NCBI RefSeq assembly: GCF_001949125.1
Contig: NZ_MSTI01000024.1
Span: 1-42,883, forward strand
Reading direction: 5' to 3'
Source: Deinococcus marmoris
GTDB taxonomy: Bacteria; Deinococcota; Deinococci; Deinococcales; Deinococcaceae
DNA: 42,883 bases
Position numbers and translations under genes: made by a program. Below the pieces are notes generated by a model that ran no database searches, had not been told where the DNA came from, and worked only from the letters and a program-made list of their open reading frames with translations. Positions 7,781 to 16,411 of this stretch are shown piece after piece (within the stretch, counting starts at the first letter, position 1; every line of letters begins with the position of its first letter).

Positions 7781-7817
7781 CAGATGTGGCCGGATGGAAA
7801 CCATCCGGCCACATCTG
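7781..7817 (+). terminator. 17-bp perfect hairpin after the VWA gene
   Basis: Arms 7781-7797 and 7801-7817 are perfectly complementary around an AAA loop (arm core AGATGTGGCCGGATGG). It begins 15 nt after the VWA stop. No T-run follows on either strand, so it may be a terminator of the non-canonical type, an mRNA 3' stabiliser, or a protein-binding site. It lies 31 nt before the next start codon. Confidence 0.6.
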
Positions 7818-7847
7818 GAACCGACCCGTAAAGAAGGAGGTCACAGG

Positions 7848-8132
7848 ATGCAGGACATCACCGTGAGTGCGCACGTCGCAGAGAGGTATCAGGAACGCTT
7901 TGCTGGCAGCCTGGGCTGGAGAAAGACCCACCAGCGGCTGAGGCGACTGTTGCGCCGCGCCCGCTTCATGCAGGCCCAGACGGGCTGGGTTGGTAGTGCT
8001 CCTGAACAACGCCGTGGATTGACCGTCAAACTCCCGCCGGGCGCACCCACGCCCCCCGCATCCCGCCTGCCACAGCCCCACCCCCATACAGGGTCTGCCC
8101 GCGCAACCAGACCCGCTCCACTTTCCCGGTGA
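7848..8132 (+). pseudogene. Small conserved protein, C-terminus replaced at a junction
   Basis: The ATG at 7848 follows a strong AAGGAGGT site. The first 62 or so residues read MQDITVSAHVAERYQERF and then a very basic stretch (LRRLLRRARF), which looks like a genuine small protein. From about 8030 the frame runs antisense through the 3' end of allB and becomes proline-rich junk to the stop at 8132. This suggests the original gene was cut when the allantoin/urea block joined here. The function of the N-terminal part is unknown. Confidence 0.55.
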
Positions 8133-9378
8133 ACTCGCGGCCTAAAAATGGTGACCACGGGTGAAGGGATTTGAGATCGGCGGCTCGCAGCGTCCAGACC
8201 GCTTCCGGGTCAAACAGCACCAGATCGGCGTCCAGACCCACCCCGATGGCCCCCTTACCAGGCAGTCCAGCAATGTGGGCGGGGTTGTGGCTGGCGTATC
8301 TGGCGACGAGCTGGGCCGCTGCCTCGGCGCTCAGGCCGCGCTGCTGCGCCTCCGTCATCAGCAGGGGTAGGGTCAGTTGCACGCCGTTGATGCCGCCCCA
8401 AGCGTCCCAGATACTGCCATCCGGTTTCATGGCGCTGGGACAGGGGGAATGGTCACTGGCCAGGCTGTTGATCCTGCCCGTTAGCAGCAGTTCCCACAGC
8501 CCGTCCACGTCCGCCGCACTCCGCAGGGGCGGGCCGCACTTGGCCACCGCGCCCAGTTCCAGAAAGTCGGTTTCGGTCAGCGTCAGGTGGTGGGCGCAGA
8601 CCTCAAAGGTCACGTTCTGTCCAGCATTTTGAGCATCAACAATCAGTTGGGCGGCCTGCGGCAAGCTGACATGAACGATGTGCAGGCGGCAGCCCGTCGC
8701 GCGGGCCAGCAGCAGCACCCGCGCCACGGCCTCCACCTCGCTGATCGGCGGGTGGGCGTCCAGCCACGCCTGGCGGTCACTGCGCCCGGCGGCCTGAAAG
8801 TCGGCCATCAACGTGTGGATGATCTGGCTGTTCTCGGCGTGAACCAGCAGGGGCAGATCGCGGACGGCCAGTTGCGCCATTCCGCTGTAGAGAATCCCGT
8901 CGTGGGCAGCAGGAAAGGAGGGATCGCCGGTTTCGTACATGAAGGCTTTGAGGCCCAGCACACCGCCATCCAGCAATTCCGGCAGTTCGGCGCGGTTGTC
9001 GCACACCAGTCCGCCCCATAGCCCAAAATCCACGCACGAGGACGCCCCAGCCGCCGCCACCTTCAGGGCCAGAGCCTGGGCGTTGATGGTGGCGGGGACG
9101 GCATTCAGGGGCATTTCCACCACGGTGGTCACGCCGCCCGCCGCCGCTGCCGCCGAGCCGTGCGCCCAGCCTTCCCAGTCGGTGCGGCCCGGCTCATTGA
9201 AGTGAACGTGCAAATCCACCAGACCAGGCAGCAGGAGTTTGCCGCCCGCATCCACTTCCTGCCGGGCCGGTTGCTTCCCGCCAATATGGGAAATCTTGCC
9301 GTCCAGCACGCTCAGGCAGCCGCTGACGATGCCCTGCGGCGTGACGATGCGGGCGTGGGTTAAACACAGGTCATTCAT
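8026..9378 (-). CDS. allB: Allantoinase
   Basis: Cyclic amidohydrolase of 450 residues that hydrolyses allantoin to allantoate in purine nitrogen recovery. Metal ligands are visible in LHVHFNEPG (HxH), in LGLKAFMYE, whose lysine would be carbamylated, and in the histidines of PLLVHAEN and LHIVHV. LASDHSPCPSAMK is characteristic of AllB as opposed to dihydropyrimidinase. It is the last gene of the minus-strand block after the NCS1 transporter. No ribosome binding site is seen before the ATG, so translation may be leaderless or weak. No allantoate-processing gene is present in the window, so the pathway would have to be completed elsewhere. Confidence 0.9.
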   Translation of the reverse strand: MNDLCLTHARIVTPQGIVSGCLSVLDGKISHIGGKQPARQEVDAGGKLLLPGLVDLHVHFNEPGRTDWEGWAHGSAAAAAGGVTTVVEMPLNAVPATINAQALALKVAAAGASSCVDFGLWGGLVCDNRAELPELLDGGVLGLKAFMYETGDPSFPAAHDGILYSGMAQLAVRDLPLLVHAENSQIIHTLMADFQAAGRSDRQAWLDAHPPISEVEAVARVLLLARATGCRLHIVHVSLPQAAQLIVDAQNAGQNVTFEVCAHHLTLTETDFLELGAVAKCGPPLRSAADVDGLWELLLTGRINSLASDHSPCPSAMKPDGSIWDAWGGINGVQLTLPLLMTEAQQRGLSAEAAAQLVARYASHNPAHIAGLPGKGAIGVGLDADLVLFDPEAVWTLRAADLKSLHPWSPFLGREFTGKVERVWLRGQTLYGGGAVAGGMRGAWVRPAGV

Positions 9379-9413
9379 GGTTAAAAGTATCTCTCCCGTA
9401 TAGGGCGCAAGAA

Positions 9414-9449
9414 CAGCGGCGCTGGGCTTGAAGGCCGTCAGCGCCGCTG
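9414..9449 (-). terminator. Terminator of the NCS1 transporter gene
   Basis: An 11-bp perfect stem, CAGCGGCGCTG (9414-9424) and CAGCGCCGCTG (9439-9449), lies 20 nt after the transporter stop on the minus strand and is followed on that strand by TTCTTG. This is a reasonable rho-independent terminator separating it from allB. Confidence 0.6.
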
Positions 9450-9468
9450 GGGTGGGGTCAGGGATTTC

Positions 9469-10995
9469 TCAGCTCTGAACCCGGCCACCCGCGTCTATCA
9501 GCGAGTCGGGGGTCAGGTTCAGCGGGGCCTTGATGCGCCCGGCGGCGTACTCGGCCCGCTCCGGCGCGGAGGTGAACCAGTAGGCCACCGCGCCCAGGCC
9601 CGCGCCCGTGAACCACGCGAAGTTGGCCAGCGCGTGCAGACCGGGAATGAAGGCGATGAACAGGCCCACCACCACGGCGGGAACCAGCGCCACCATCGCC
9701 GGATAATTCCAGCCGTTGGTAAACCAGTAGCGGCTGCGCGAGTCGGCCACGTACAGGCTGTCCACGTCGATCTGCTGCTTCTTGACCAGGTAAAAGTCCA
9801 CCAGCAGAATGCCGAAGAGTGGCCCAATAAAGGTGGCCAGCACGTCCAGCGTGTAGTGAATCACTTGCGGGTTGTTGAACAGGTTCCAGGGCGTGATGAA
9901 AATGGCGGCAATGGCGGCGATAAAGCCCCCGGTGCGCCAGCTAATGCGCTTGGGATTGATGTTGGAAAAATCAAAGGCCGGGGAGACGAAATTGGCGACG
10001 ATGTTGATGCCGATGGTGGCCGTGATAAAGGTAAACGCGCCCAGTACGGCGGCGAAGCTGTTGTCAATCAGGGAGACTGTTTCAATCGGATCGGTAATCA
10101 GCTTGCCGAACACCGGCAGCGTGCCAGAGGTGGTAATCACCGTGACGACGCTGAAGGCCAGAATGTTGACTGGCAGGCCCCAGAAATTGCCCTTGCGAAC
10201 CTCGCTGTACGACTTGCCGTAGCGCGAGAAGTCGCCAAAGTTGAGCATCGGGCCGCTGAAATAAGACACCACCAGCGCGATGGCCGTGAACATGGGGAAC
10301 AGGGCGGCGGCCCCGGTGTACTTGACCTCGCTGAGGTTAAAGCTGATCTTGCCGCCCGCCCGCACGACGATGTAGATCATCAGCAGGAACATCACCACGT
10401 AGACGGCGGGGCCAGCGAAATCAATGAACTTCTTGATGGCTTCCATCCCAAACCAGAACACGAATGCCTGAAGCGTCCACATGATCAGAAAGCCGATCCA
10501 GCCCAGCGTGGACAGGCCCAGGAACGACGTTTCAGCCAGCGGCTGAGCGCCGGGAAAGAAGCGCAGGATCAGCAGCACCAGCGCCGACGATGCCAGATAC
10601 GTTTGCACGCCGTACCACGCCACCGCGATCAGCCCGCGAATGATGGCCGGAACATTGGCCCCAAACACCCCGAAGACCATCCGGCAGGCCACCGGGTACG
10701 GCACCCCGGCCTGCTGGCTGGGCTTGGCGATCAGGTTGCACATGAAATACAGGATGAACACGCCCGCCAGCAGCGACACGAACACCTGCCAACTGTTGAG
10801 GCCTAGGGCAAACAAACTGCCCGCAAAAACGTAGCCGCCCACCGAATGCACGTCGCTCATCCAGAACGCGAAGATGTTGTACTAGGTCCAGGTCTGGGGC
10901 CGCAGCGGGGCGAGATCCTCGTTGTACAGGCGGTCACTGTAGTCGGTGGGCAGCGTGGGGGCGTGGGGCGGGGCCATCTGGGGAATGGTGGTCAT
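9469..10995 (-). pseudogene. NCS1-family (allantoin/hydantoin-type) transporter with in-frame amber stop
   Basis: From the ATG at 10995 (CAGGAG site upstream) the frame reads MTTIPQMAPP through NEDLAPLRPQTWT, then TAG at 10884-10882, then YNIFAFWMSDVHSVGGYVF and a complete NCS1 permease with about 12 hydrophobic segments, including GVPYPV and NFGDFSRYGKS. NCS1 proteins carry nucleobases, hydantoin or allantoin. In relatives the stop position is normally Trp, so a single TGG to TAG change explains it. The total would be 508 codons. Reinitiation at the downstream ATG (10860) would lose the first transmembrane helix start. It lies between urtE and allB and probably imported allantoin. Confidence 0.85.
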
Positions 10996-11154
10996 GGGTG
11001 GTCTCCTGCGAGAGGCAACTCAGAGCGTGGGGCCGATGGGCCGATGTGGGGCAAATTTATTGGGACGGGCAGGATGGAGGCTGGCCCGATTGTCTTTGAA
11101 CATGGTGTTTGTAGAACCTGGTGTTTTTTGGAATCTGCTTTCTCTGAATCGCCG

Positions 11155-11859
11155 CTAAACCCCCAGATACCGCTGAACCTCGCTCGTCGGCGTCTCCGCC
11201 GTCAGGCCCGTTTCCACCACGCGCCCCTTTTGCATCACGTAATAGCGGTCCGCGAAGGCCCAGGCAAAATCCAGATACTGCTCCACCAGCAGCACGGCCA
11301 CCCGCAGCTCCTGCCGCACGCGGATCAGCGCCCGCTCAATGTCCTGCACGATGCTGGGCTGGATGCCCTCGGTGGGTTCGTCCAGCAGCAGGTAACGCGG
11401 CTGAGTGACCAGGGCGCGGCCAATCGCCACCTGCTGTTGCTGCCCGCCGGACAGGTTCCCGGCCTTGCGCCCAGCCATGTCGTGCAGGATGGGAAACAGG
11501 TCATAGATCAGCGCCGGAATCTCGCGCGTGGCGGTTTCGCGGCCCGACAGCGCGGGCAGGCCCATCAGCAGGTTTTCGTGAACGGTCAGGTGCGAGAACA
11601 GCCCGCGTCCCTGCGGCACATACGCCAGTCCGGCGCGGGCGCGGGTAAAGGCCGGTTCTTTCTCCACCTGCTCGCCGTTCAGGCGCACGCCGCCGCTGCT
11701 GACCGGATGCAGACCCGTGATGGTCCGCAGCAACGTGGTTTTGCCCACGCCGTTGCGCCCGATCAACGTCACGGCCTCGGCGTCTTTGATCTCCAGATTC
11801 ACGTCCCACAACACCTGACTTTGGCCGTAAGCGGCGCTGACGTTTTCAAGCTTGAGCAT
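11155..11859 (-). CDS. urtE: Urea ABC transporter, ATP-binding subunit UrtE
   Basis: Protein of 234 residues. Walker A GRNGVGKTT, signature LSGGQQQQVAIGRAL, Walker B LLLDEP followed by TEGIQPSI, which is typical of UrtE and LivF-type ATPases. It drives urea uptake with UrtD, the permeases UrtB and UrtC, and the binding protein UrtA. Its start overlaps the end of urtD by 14 nt, so the two are translated together. It is the last gene of the urt operon and is followed by about 160 nt before the broken NCS1 gene. Confidence 0.93.
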   Translation of the reverse strand: MLKLENVSAAYGQSQVLWDVNLEIKDAEAVTLIGRNGVGKTTLLRTITGLHPVSSGGVRLNGEQVEKEPAFTRARAGLAYVPQGRGLFSHLTVHENLLMGLPALSGRETATREIPALIYDLFPILHDMAGRKAGNLSGGQQQQVAIGRALVTQPRYLLLDEPTEGIQPSIVQDIERALIRVRQELRVAVLLVEQYLDFAWAFADRYYVMQKGRVVETGLTAETPTSEVQRYLGV

Positions 11860-12625
11860 GTGGCTTGCCTCCCTCCTCCCTGGGCCGTCCCAGATAAATT
11901 TCCATCACATCGGCGTCCGAGCGCAGCGTTTGCAAGTCGCCCTCGCGGAAGACCTGCCCCTGGTGCAGCACGGTAATCGGGGCGTCCAGCAGCTCCACGA
12001 AGGCCATGTCGTGGTCAATGACCAGCACGGTGTGGCGGCCCACCAGAGAGCGAATCAGCTCGGCGGTCTTGGCGGTTTCCTGCGCGGTCATTCCTGCGGT
12101 GGGTTCGTCCAGCAGCAGCAAATGTGGATCAGAGGCCACCACCATCCCGATTTCCAGCCACTGTTTCTCGCCGTGCGCCAGCAGCGAGGCCAGCATTTCC
12201 GCTTTCTCGTGCAGGCCCGTCAGGGAAAGCAGTTCTTCCACCCGCCCCGCCTCCGAGGCGGACGCGCCGCGTTTGAAGCTGGCAAAGACGCCCTTGCTGC
12301 GCTTGCACGCCACCAGCAGGTTCTCGCGCACACTCAGGCCGTCCAGCACGCCGGGAGCCTGAAACTTGCGGCAGATGCCCAGGTTCGCTACCCGGTACTC
12401 GGGCAGCCGGGTGATGGACTGCCCCAGATACCGCACGTCGCCGCTGGCGGGCCGCACCTTGCCGATAATGGTGTCCAGCAAGGTGGATTTGCCCGCGCCG
12501 TTGGGGCCGATCAATACCCGCAGGCTGCCCTTTTCCACCTTCAGGCTCAGGTTCTGGATGGCCTTGAAGCCGTCAAACGAGACGGTGATGTCCTGAACCT
12601 CTAACAGCAAATCAGTCGGCTGCAT
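11846..12625 (-). CDS. urtD: Urea ABC transporter, ATP-binding subunit UrtD
   Basis: Protein of 259 residues with Walker A GPNGAGKST, a LivG-like insertion (RKFQAPGVLDGLSVRENLLVA), the signature variant LAHGEKQWLEIGM known for UrtD, and Walker B LLLLDEPTAGM. It pairs with UrtE to power urea import at the inner membrane. It overlaps urtC by 14 nt upstream and urtE by 14 nt downstream, marking a tightly coupled operon. Confidence 0.93.
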   Translation of the reverse strand: MQPTDLLLEVQDITVSFDGFKAIQNLSLKVEKGSLRVLIGPNGAGKSTLLDTIIGKVRPASGDVRYLGQSITRLPEYRVANLGICRKFQAPGVLDGLSVRENLLVACKRSKGVFASFKRGASASEAGRVEELLSLTGLHEKAEMLASLLAHGEKQWLEIGMVVASDPHLLLLDEPTAGMTAQETAKTAELIRSLVGRHTVLVIDHDMAFVELLDAPITVLHQGQVFREGDLQTLRSDADVMEIYLGRPREEGGKPHAQA

Positions 12626-13685
12626 CTACGGCCACCTCCCCGGCAGTGCGGCGCACAGGCGTTGTCACGTTCTTCGTTTGGCGGCGACCGAGCAATCCGG
12701 CCACCCCCTGCGGCAGCACCAGGACCACCAGAACGAACAGTGCGCCCATGACGTACAGCCACGCGTCGGGCGCGGCGCTGGAAATCTTGTCCTTCGCCAG
12801 ATTGCCCAGCACCAGACCGCCCACCGCGCCGACCAGGCTGGCCCGCCCGCCCAGCGCCACCCACACCACCAGTTCAATGCTGAAGGTCACGCCGATCATC
12901 GCCGGGGAGATGGTGCCGAGGTGCAGGGTATACAGCGCCCCGCTCACCCCCGACAGCAGCCCGCCCAGCGCAAAGGCGGCGATCTTGTACGCGGCGGGGT
13001 TGTACCCCAGAAAGCGCACGCGGTTCTCGTTGTCCTTGATGGCGGTGAGCAGCGAGCCGAAATGGGTGTTGAGAATCAGTGCCGTTCCTGCCATGCACAG
13101 CCCCAGAATCAGCAGCGTGACCCAGTACAGGCCGCGCCCAATGTTCTCGCCGCGCAGGTTGATGCCTAAAAAGGTCTGAAAATCGGTGATGCCGTTGGTG
13201 CCGGAGGTCAGGCCCTGCGAACCGTTGAGCCACGTCACAAACGCGAGAACCAGCGCCTGCGTGATGATGGACACATACACGCCGGTAATCCGCCGCCGGA
13301 ACATCAGCCACGCGATCAGGCCCGCCGCCGCTGCCGGAAGAATCAGCACCATCGCCAGGGCAAAGGGGGCGCTGGCAAAGGGTTTCCAGAACCACGGCAG
13401 GCTCTCCACGCCGTTGTACATCATGAAATCGGGCAAGTCGCCTTTGGGGGTGGACATCAATTTGAGGTGCATGGCGAGCGCGTAACCGCCCAGCCCGAAG
13501 AACAGCCCCTGCCCCAGACTGAGAATCCCGGTGCGGCCCCACACCACGCAGATGCCGATGGCGGCAATGCTCAGCGCCAGCACGCGCCCCAGCAACGTCA
13601 GCGAGTACGCGCCCAGGTACATCGGGGCGAAGATCAGGGCCACGGCAGCGACGACGATGAGGGCCGTCCGGGTGGCGCGGTTCAC
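12612..13685 (-). CDS. urtC: Urea ABC transporter, permease UrtC
   Basis: Membrane protein of 357 residues with about ten hydrophobic segments and the branched-chain-permease (LivM) signature, for example CVVWGRTGILSLGQGLFFG and LAKDKISSAAPDAW near the end. The GTG at 13685 is chosen although the frame is open to 14396: GGAGG precedes it by 4 nt, its GTGA overlaps the urtB stop by 4 nt, and the protein then begins NRATRTALIVVAAVAL, a normal first membrane helix. Confidence 0.9.
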   Translation of the reverse strand: MNRATRTALIVVAAVALIFAPMYLGAYSLTLLGRVLALSIAAIGICVVWGRTGILSLGQGLFFGLGGYALAMHLKLMSTPKGDLPDFMMYNGVESLPWFWKPFASAPFALAMVLILPAAAAGLIAWLMFRRRITGVYVSIITQALVLAFVTWLNGSQGLTSGTNGITDFQTFLGINLRGENIGRGLYWVTLLILGLCMAGTALILNTHFGSLLTAIKDNENRVRFLGYNPAAYKIAAFALGGLLSGVSGALYTLHLGTISPAMIGVTFSIELVVWVALGGRASLVGAVGGLVLGNLAKDKISSAAPDAWLYVMGALFVLVVLVLPQGVAGLLGRRQTKNVTTPVRRTAGEVAVDAAD

Positions 13686-14587
13686 GATTCCTCCAAAGCC
13701 CTGGACTGCGTTGGGAACAGCCCTTTCGGCTTCCACTGAAGGAAAACAACCACCAGAATCAGCATGATGGACTGCGCCAGGCTGGAACTGGTCAGGCCCT
13801 CGGCCAGTGCGGTGGTAAAGCCCAGCAGCAACGCGGCGGCCCCTGCCCCCAGCACGCTGCCCACGCCACCCACAACCACCACGAGGAAGGCATTGACGAT
13901 GTACGCCGCGCCCACGGTGGGATTGACGGGAGAGAGCAGGGCCAGCCCCACACCCGCGATTCCGGCAATGCCCGCGCCCAGCGCAAAAACGAGCATGTCC
14001 AGCCGCCGCGTGTTGACGCCCAGCGACGAGGCCACCTCGCGGTTCTGGTTGACGGCGCGGACGTGCATCCCAAACGGAGAGCGGTTGAGGAGCCACCACA
14101 TCCCGCCTAGCACCAGCGCGGCCAGGACGATCACGAACAGGCGCACATACGGAAAAGTCAGGCCGTCCAGCACGCCACCATGAATGACCACTGCGCCGTT
14201 GAGCCACGCGGGGGCCGTCACGGGAACCCCGGTGGACCCGAAAATCTGCCGCGCTCCCTGCTGCAAGATCAGGCTGATGCCCCAGGTGGCCAGCAGCGTA
14301 TCCAGCGGGCGTCCGTACAGCCGCCGAATGACCGTGAATTCCAGCAGCGCCCCCAGCAACGCCGTGCCAATAAAGGCCAGCGGAAACGCCAGCCACAGAA
14401 ATGTTGGCCCGGCAATCTTCGCCGCGATAAACGTCAGATACCCGCCGATCATCAAAAACTCGCCGTGCGCCATGTTAATCACGCGCATCAGCCCAAAGCT
14501 CAGCGCCAGCCCCAGCGCGGTGAGCAGCAGCAGGCTGGCGACAGATAAGCCGGTGAAGAGTTGGCCGGAAAAGAAAACGGGGTCCAT
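13682..14587 (-). CDS. urtB: Urea ABC transporter, permease UrtB
   Basis: Membrane protein of 301 residues, LivH-like: GLALSFGLMRVINMAHGEFL near the N-terminus, a long run of hydrophobic helices, and VVVVGGVGSVLGAGAAALLL near the C-terminus. The ATG at 14587 follows AAGGAGG by 6 nt; an upstream start at 14638 would add an unrelated basic leader. Unlike B-C-D-E, which overlap, urtB is separated from urtA by about 360 nt of repeat elements, so its transcription may depend on read-through or a promoter inside them. Confidence 0.9.
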   Translation of the reverse strand: MDPVFFSGQLFTGLSVASLLLLTALGLALSFGLMRVINMAHGEFLMIGGYLTFIAAKIAGPTFLWLAFPLAFIGTALLGALLEFTVIRRLYGRPLDTLLATWGISLILQQGARQIFGSTGVPVTAPAWLNGAVVIHGGVLDGLTFPYVRLFVIVLAALVLGGMWWLLNRSPFGMHVRAVNQNREVASSLGVNTRRLDMLVFALGAGIAGIAGVGLALLSPVNPTVGAAYIVNAFLVVVVGGVGSVLGAGAAALLLGFTTALAEGLTSSSLAQSIMLILVVVFLQWKPKGLFPTQSRALEES

Positions 14588-14614
14588 AGGGGGCCTCCTT
14601 CGGAGGGGTCTAAA

Positions 14615-14763
14615 AGCGTGTTTATAAAGATGGCTCATGTTCGGTTGATGGCGTCTGGAAGGCGTTTGCGTTCCCCCCTCCCAGCCTCCCCCGCAGGGGG
14701 GAGGAGCAAAAAACCCATGTTTCTGGGCGACAAGAAAAGCCTAAAAACCTTTATAAACACGCT
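14615..14763. repeat. MITE-like element between urtA and urtB
   Basis: A 149-bp segment bounded by perfect 15-bp terminal inverted repeats, AGCGTGTTTATAAAG (14615-14629) and CTTTATAAACACGCT (14749-14763). CTAA stands just outside both ends (14610-14613 and 14764-14767), fitting a 4-bp target duplication of the kind made by IS5-like transposases. It contains a C-rich/G-rich stem around 14675-14704 and no gene. Confidence 0.75.
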
Positions 14764-14766
14764 CTA

Positions 14767-14939
14767 ATACGGACTCCGATTAGAGGGTGTTGAAAACACC
14801 TGTAATCCGAGCGGGAGGAGCAGCGTCCTCATGGGCGTCTGTTCGCGACGATAGCGAGCAGGAGAAAAACGGGTTCCGGGCGTGGAGTGGAGGGATCGGC
14901 GCTGTCCCGATTTCTACACGAAACAAACGGAATCCGTAT
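14767..14939. repeat. Second inverted-repeat element between urtA and urtB
   Basis: Outer ends ATACGGACTCCG (14767-14778) and CGGAATCCGTAT (14928-14939) are inverted with 11 of 12 positions matching. The left end contains a strong hairpin (14774-14811, arms CTCCGATTA and TAATCCGAG with an inner GGTGTT-GAA-AACACC stem). A 33-nt part of this left end (14772-14804) recurs at 24194-24226 with two differences. It directly abuts the CTAA of the preceding element. No coding potential. Confidence 0.65.
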
Positions 14940-14946
14940 AAGACGT

Positions 14947-16140
14947 TTAAGGGCAGCTCTTCCCCGGAAACGCCAGCTTGTCGTAGGGCTGCGGGGCCAC
15001 CACGCCCTTGCTCTGGCTGACCACCTTGAACTGGCCGCCCGCGCCGGAAATACCGGTGTACACGGCCTGCGTCAGGCTGCCGTTGGGGTCCACCGTGATC
15101 TTGCCCAGCGGGCTGTCCATGCTGATGCCCACGATGGCCTTGCGAACGGCGGTGGGGTCAAAGCTCTTGGCTTTTTCCACGGCGGCTTTCCACAGGTACA
15201 CGTCCATGTAAGCGTGTGCCATCGGGTCCGTGATGGCGGCGTTCTTGCCGTACTTCTTCTGGTACGCGGCCACGAATTTCCTGTTGGCGGCGTTGGGCAG
15301 GCTCTGGAAGTAGTTCCAGGTGGCGTACTGGCCGGTCAGCAGCGCCGGGCCGATGCTCTGGGCTTCCTGCTCGGCGATGGAAAAGCTGATGACGGGCAGC
15401 GTTTTGGCGCTGTAGCCCGCCGCCTGGTACTGTTTGAAGAACGACACGTTGCTGTCACCGTTCAGCGTGTTGATAATCACGTCCGGCCTGGCGGCCTTGA
15501 TCTTGTTGATGATGCTGGAAAACTCGGTGCCGCCCAGCGGAACGTATTCCTCTCCGGCCAGCTTGCCCTTCATGTCGGTGATGTGCTTTTTCAGAATCAG
15601 GTTGGCTGTGCGCGGGTACACGTAATCGCTGCCCAGCAGGAAGATGTTCTTATAGCCCTGCTCCATGGCCCATTCCAGCGCCGGGAGCGCCTGCTGGTTA
15701 GGCTGCGCTCCGGTGTAGATGATGTTGGGGCTGCATTCGTTGCCCTCAAACTGCACCGGGTAGAACAGCAGACCCTTGTTCTTTTCAAAGACCGGCAGCA
15801 TGGCCTTGCGGCTGGCGCTGGTCCAACCGCCAAACACGGTGGCCACCTTGTCCTGCGTCAGCAATTTCTCGGCCTTGGTGGCAAAGGTGGGCCAGTCGGA
15901 CGCGCCGTCTTCCTTGACCACTTCAATCTTCTTGCCCATCACGCCGCCCGCCGCGTTGATCTCGTCCACGGCCAGTTGCGCGGCGTTTGCCACGGTGATC
16001 TCCGAGATGGACATGGTGCCGGTCAGCGAGTGCAACACACCCACCTTGACGGTGCCCTGCGCCAGCGCTGGAGTGCCGAAAGCGCCGAGCGCCAGCAGAA
16101 CGGTGAGATGTGCCTTGCGTGCTTTGAGGTTGTTCGTCAT
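14947..16140 (-). CDS. urtA: Urea ABC transporter, substrate-binding protein UrtA
   Basis: Periplasmic urea-binding protein of 397 residues. A signal peptide (KAHLTVLLALGAFGTPALAQ) is followed by the type-I binding-protein fold: VKVGVLHSLTGTMSISE, VFGGWTSASRKAMLPVFE, FYPVQFEGNECSPNIIYTGA and NTLNGDSNVSFFKQ, all typical of UrtA and FmdD-type proteins. The ATG at 16140 has an AGGGGG site 5 nt before it; the frame is open to 16230 but would add residues ahead of the signal. It opens the minus-strand urt operon, divergent from urease. Confidence 0.93.
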   Translation of the reverse strand: MTNNLKARKAHLTVLLALGAFGTPALAQGTVKVGVLHSLTGTMSISEITVANAAQLAVDEINAAGGVMGKKIEVVKEDGASDWPTFATKAEKLLTQDKVATVFGGWTSASRKAMLPVFEKNKGLLFYPVQFEGNECSPNIIYTGAQPNQQALPALEWAMEQGYKNIFLLGSDYVYPRTANLILKKHITDMKGKLAGEEYVPLGGTEFSSIINKIKAARPDVIINTLNGDSNVSFFKQYQAAGYSAKTLPVISFSIAEQEAQSIGPALLTGQYATWNYFQSLPNAANRKFVAAYQKKYGKNAAITDPMAHAYMDVYLWKAAVEKAKSFDPTAVRKAIVGISMDSPLGKITVDPNGSLTQAVYTGISGAGGQFKVVSQSKGVVAPQPYDKLAFPGKSCP

Positions 16141-16411
16141 GTGTTCCCCCTGGGGACCCGCGCGAGACAAAACGCAGGAAAGTCGGAATAGGTTTGAGCG
16201 GTGAACTGCTAAATCAGCATTTTGTATCAAATTTCTGTAACATCTCGCAGAGACAGGCGAAGACTAGGCGACAATGGACCGCTCGCCAAGTCACTTGTTT
16301 AGAAAGGTGCGTTCAAAACGCACTCCCCGCGCCAGCTCCGCACTAAGCTGGGGGCCAGGAAAAAGCAGCAGCGCCCCGTCCCTTTTCAGATCCGCAGTAG
16401 GAGGCCCCACC
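16141..16411. promoter_or_regulatory. Divergent control region between urtA and ureAB
   Basis: 271 nt between the two divergent nitrogen operons. It contains an AT-rich core (about 16215-16245) where both promoters are expected, and a 7-bp hairpin GTGCGTT-CAA-AACGCAC at 16307-16323 on the ureAB side. No convincing -35/-10 pair, NtcA, GlnR or TnrA-like palindrome, or known riboswitch could be recognised. Confidence 0.4.

Noticed and set aside
9634..10806. 390-codon plus-strand open frame
   Set aside because: Antisense to the NCS1 transporter; composition (His, Gln, Asp-rich) is typical of the shadow of a GC-rich membrane-protein gene.
10846..12604. Long plus-strand frames opposite urtD and urtE
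   Set aside because: Shadows of the ATPase genes, whose own motifs are complete on minus.
13682..14396. Long N-terminal extension of UrtC
   Set aside because: Overlaps urtB entirely; the GTG at 13685 has a ribosome binding site and the usual 4-nt overlap.
16141..16411. Riboswitch (for example guanidine-type) upstream of urease
   Set aside because: Only one simple 7-bp hairpin was found and no conserved riboswitch core could be recognised.
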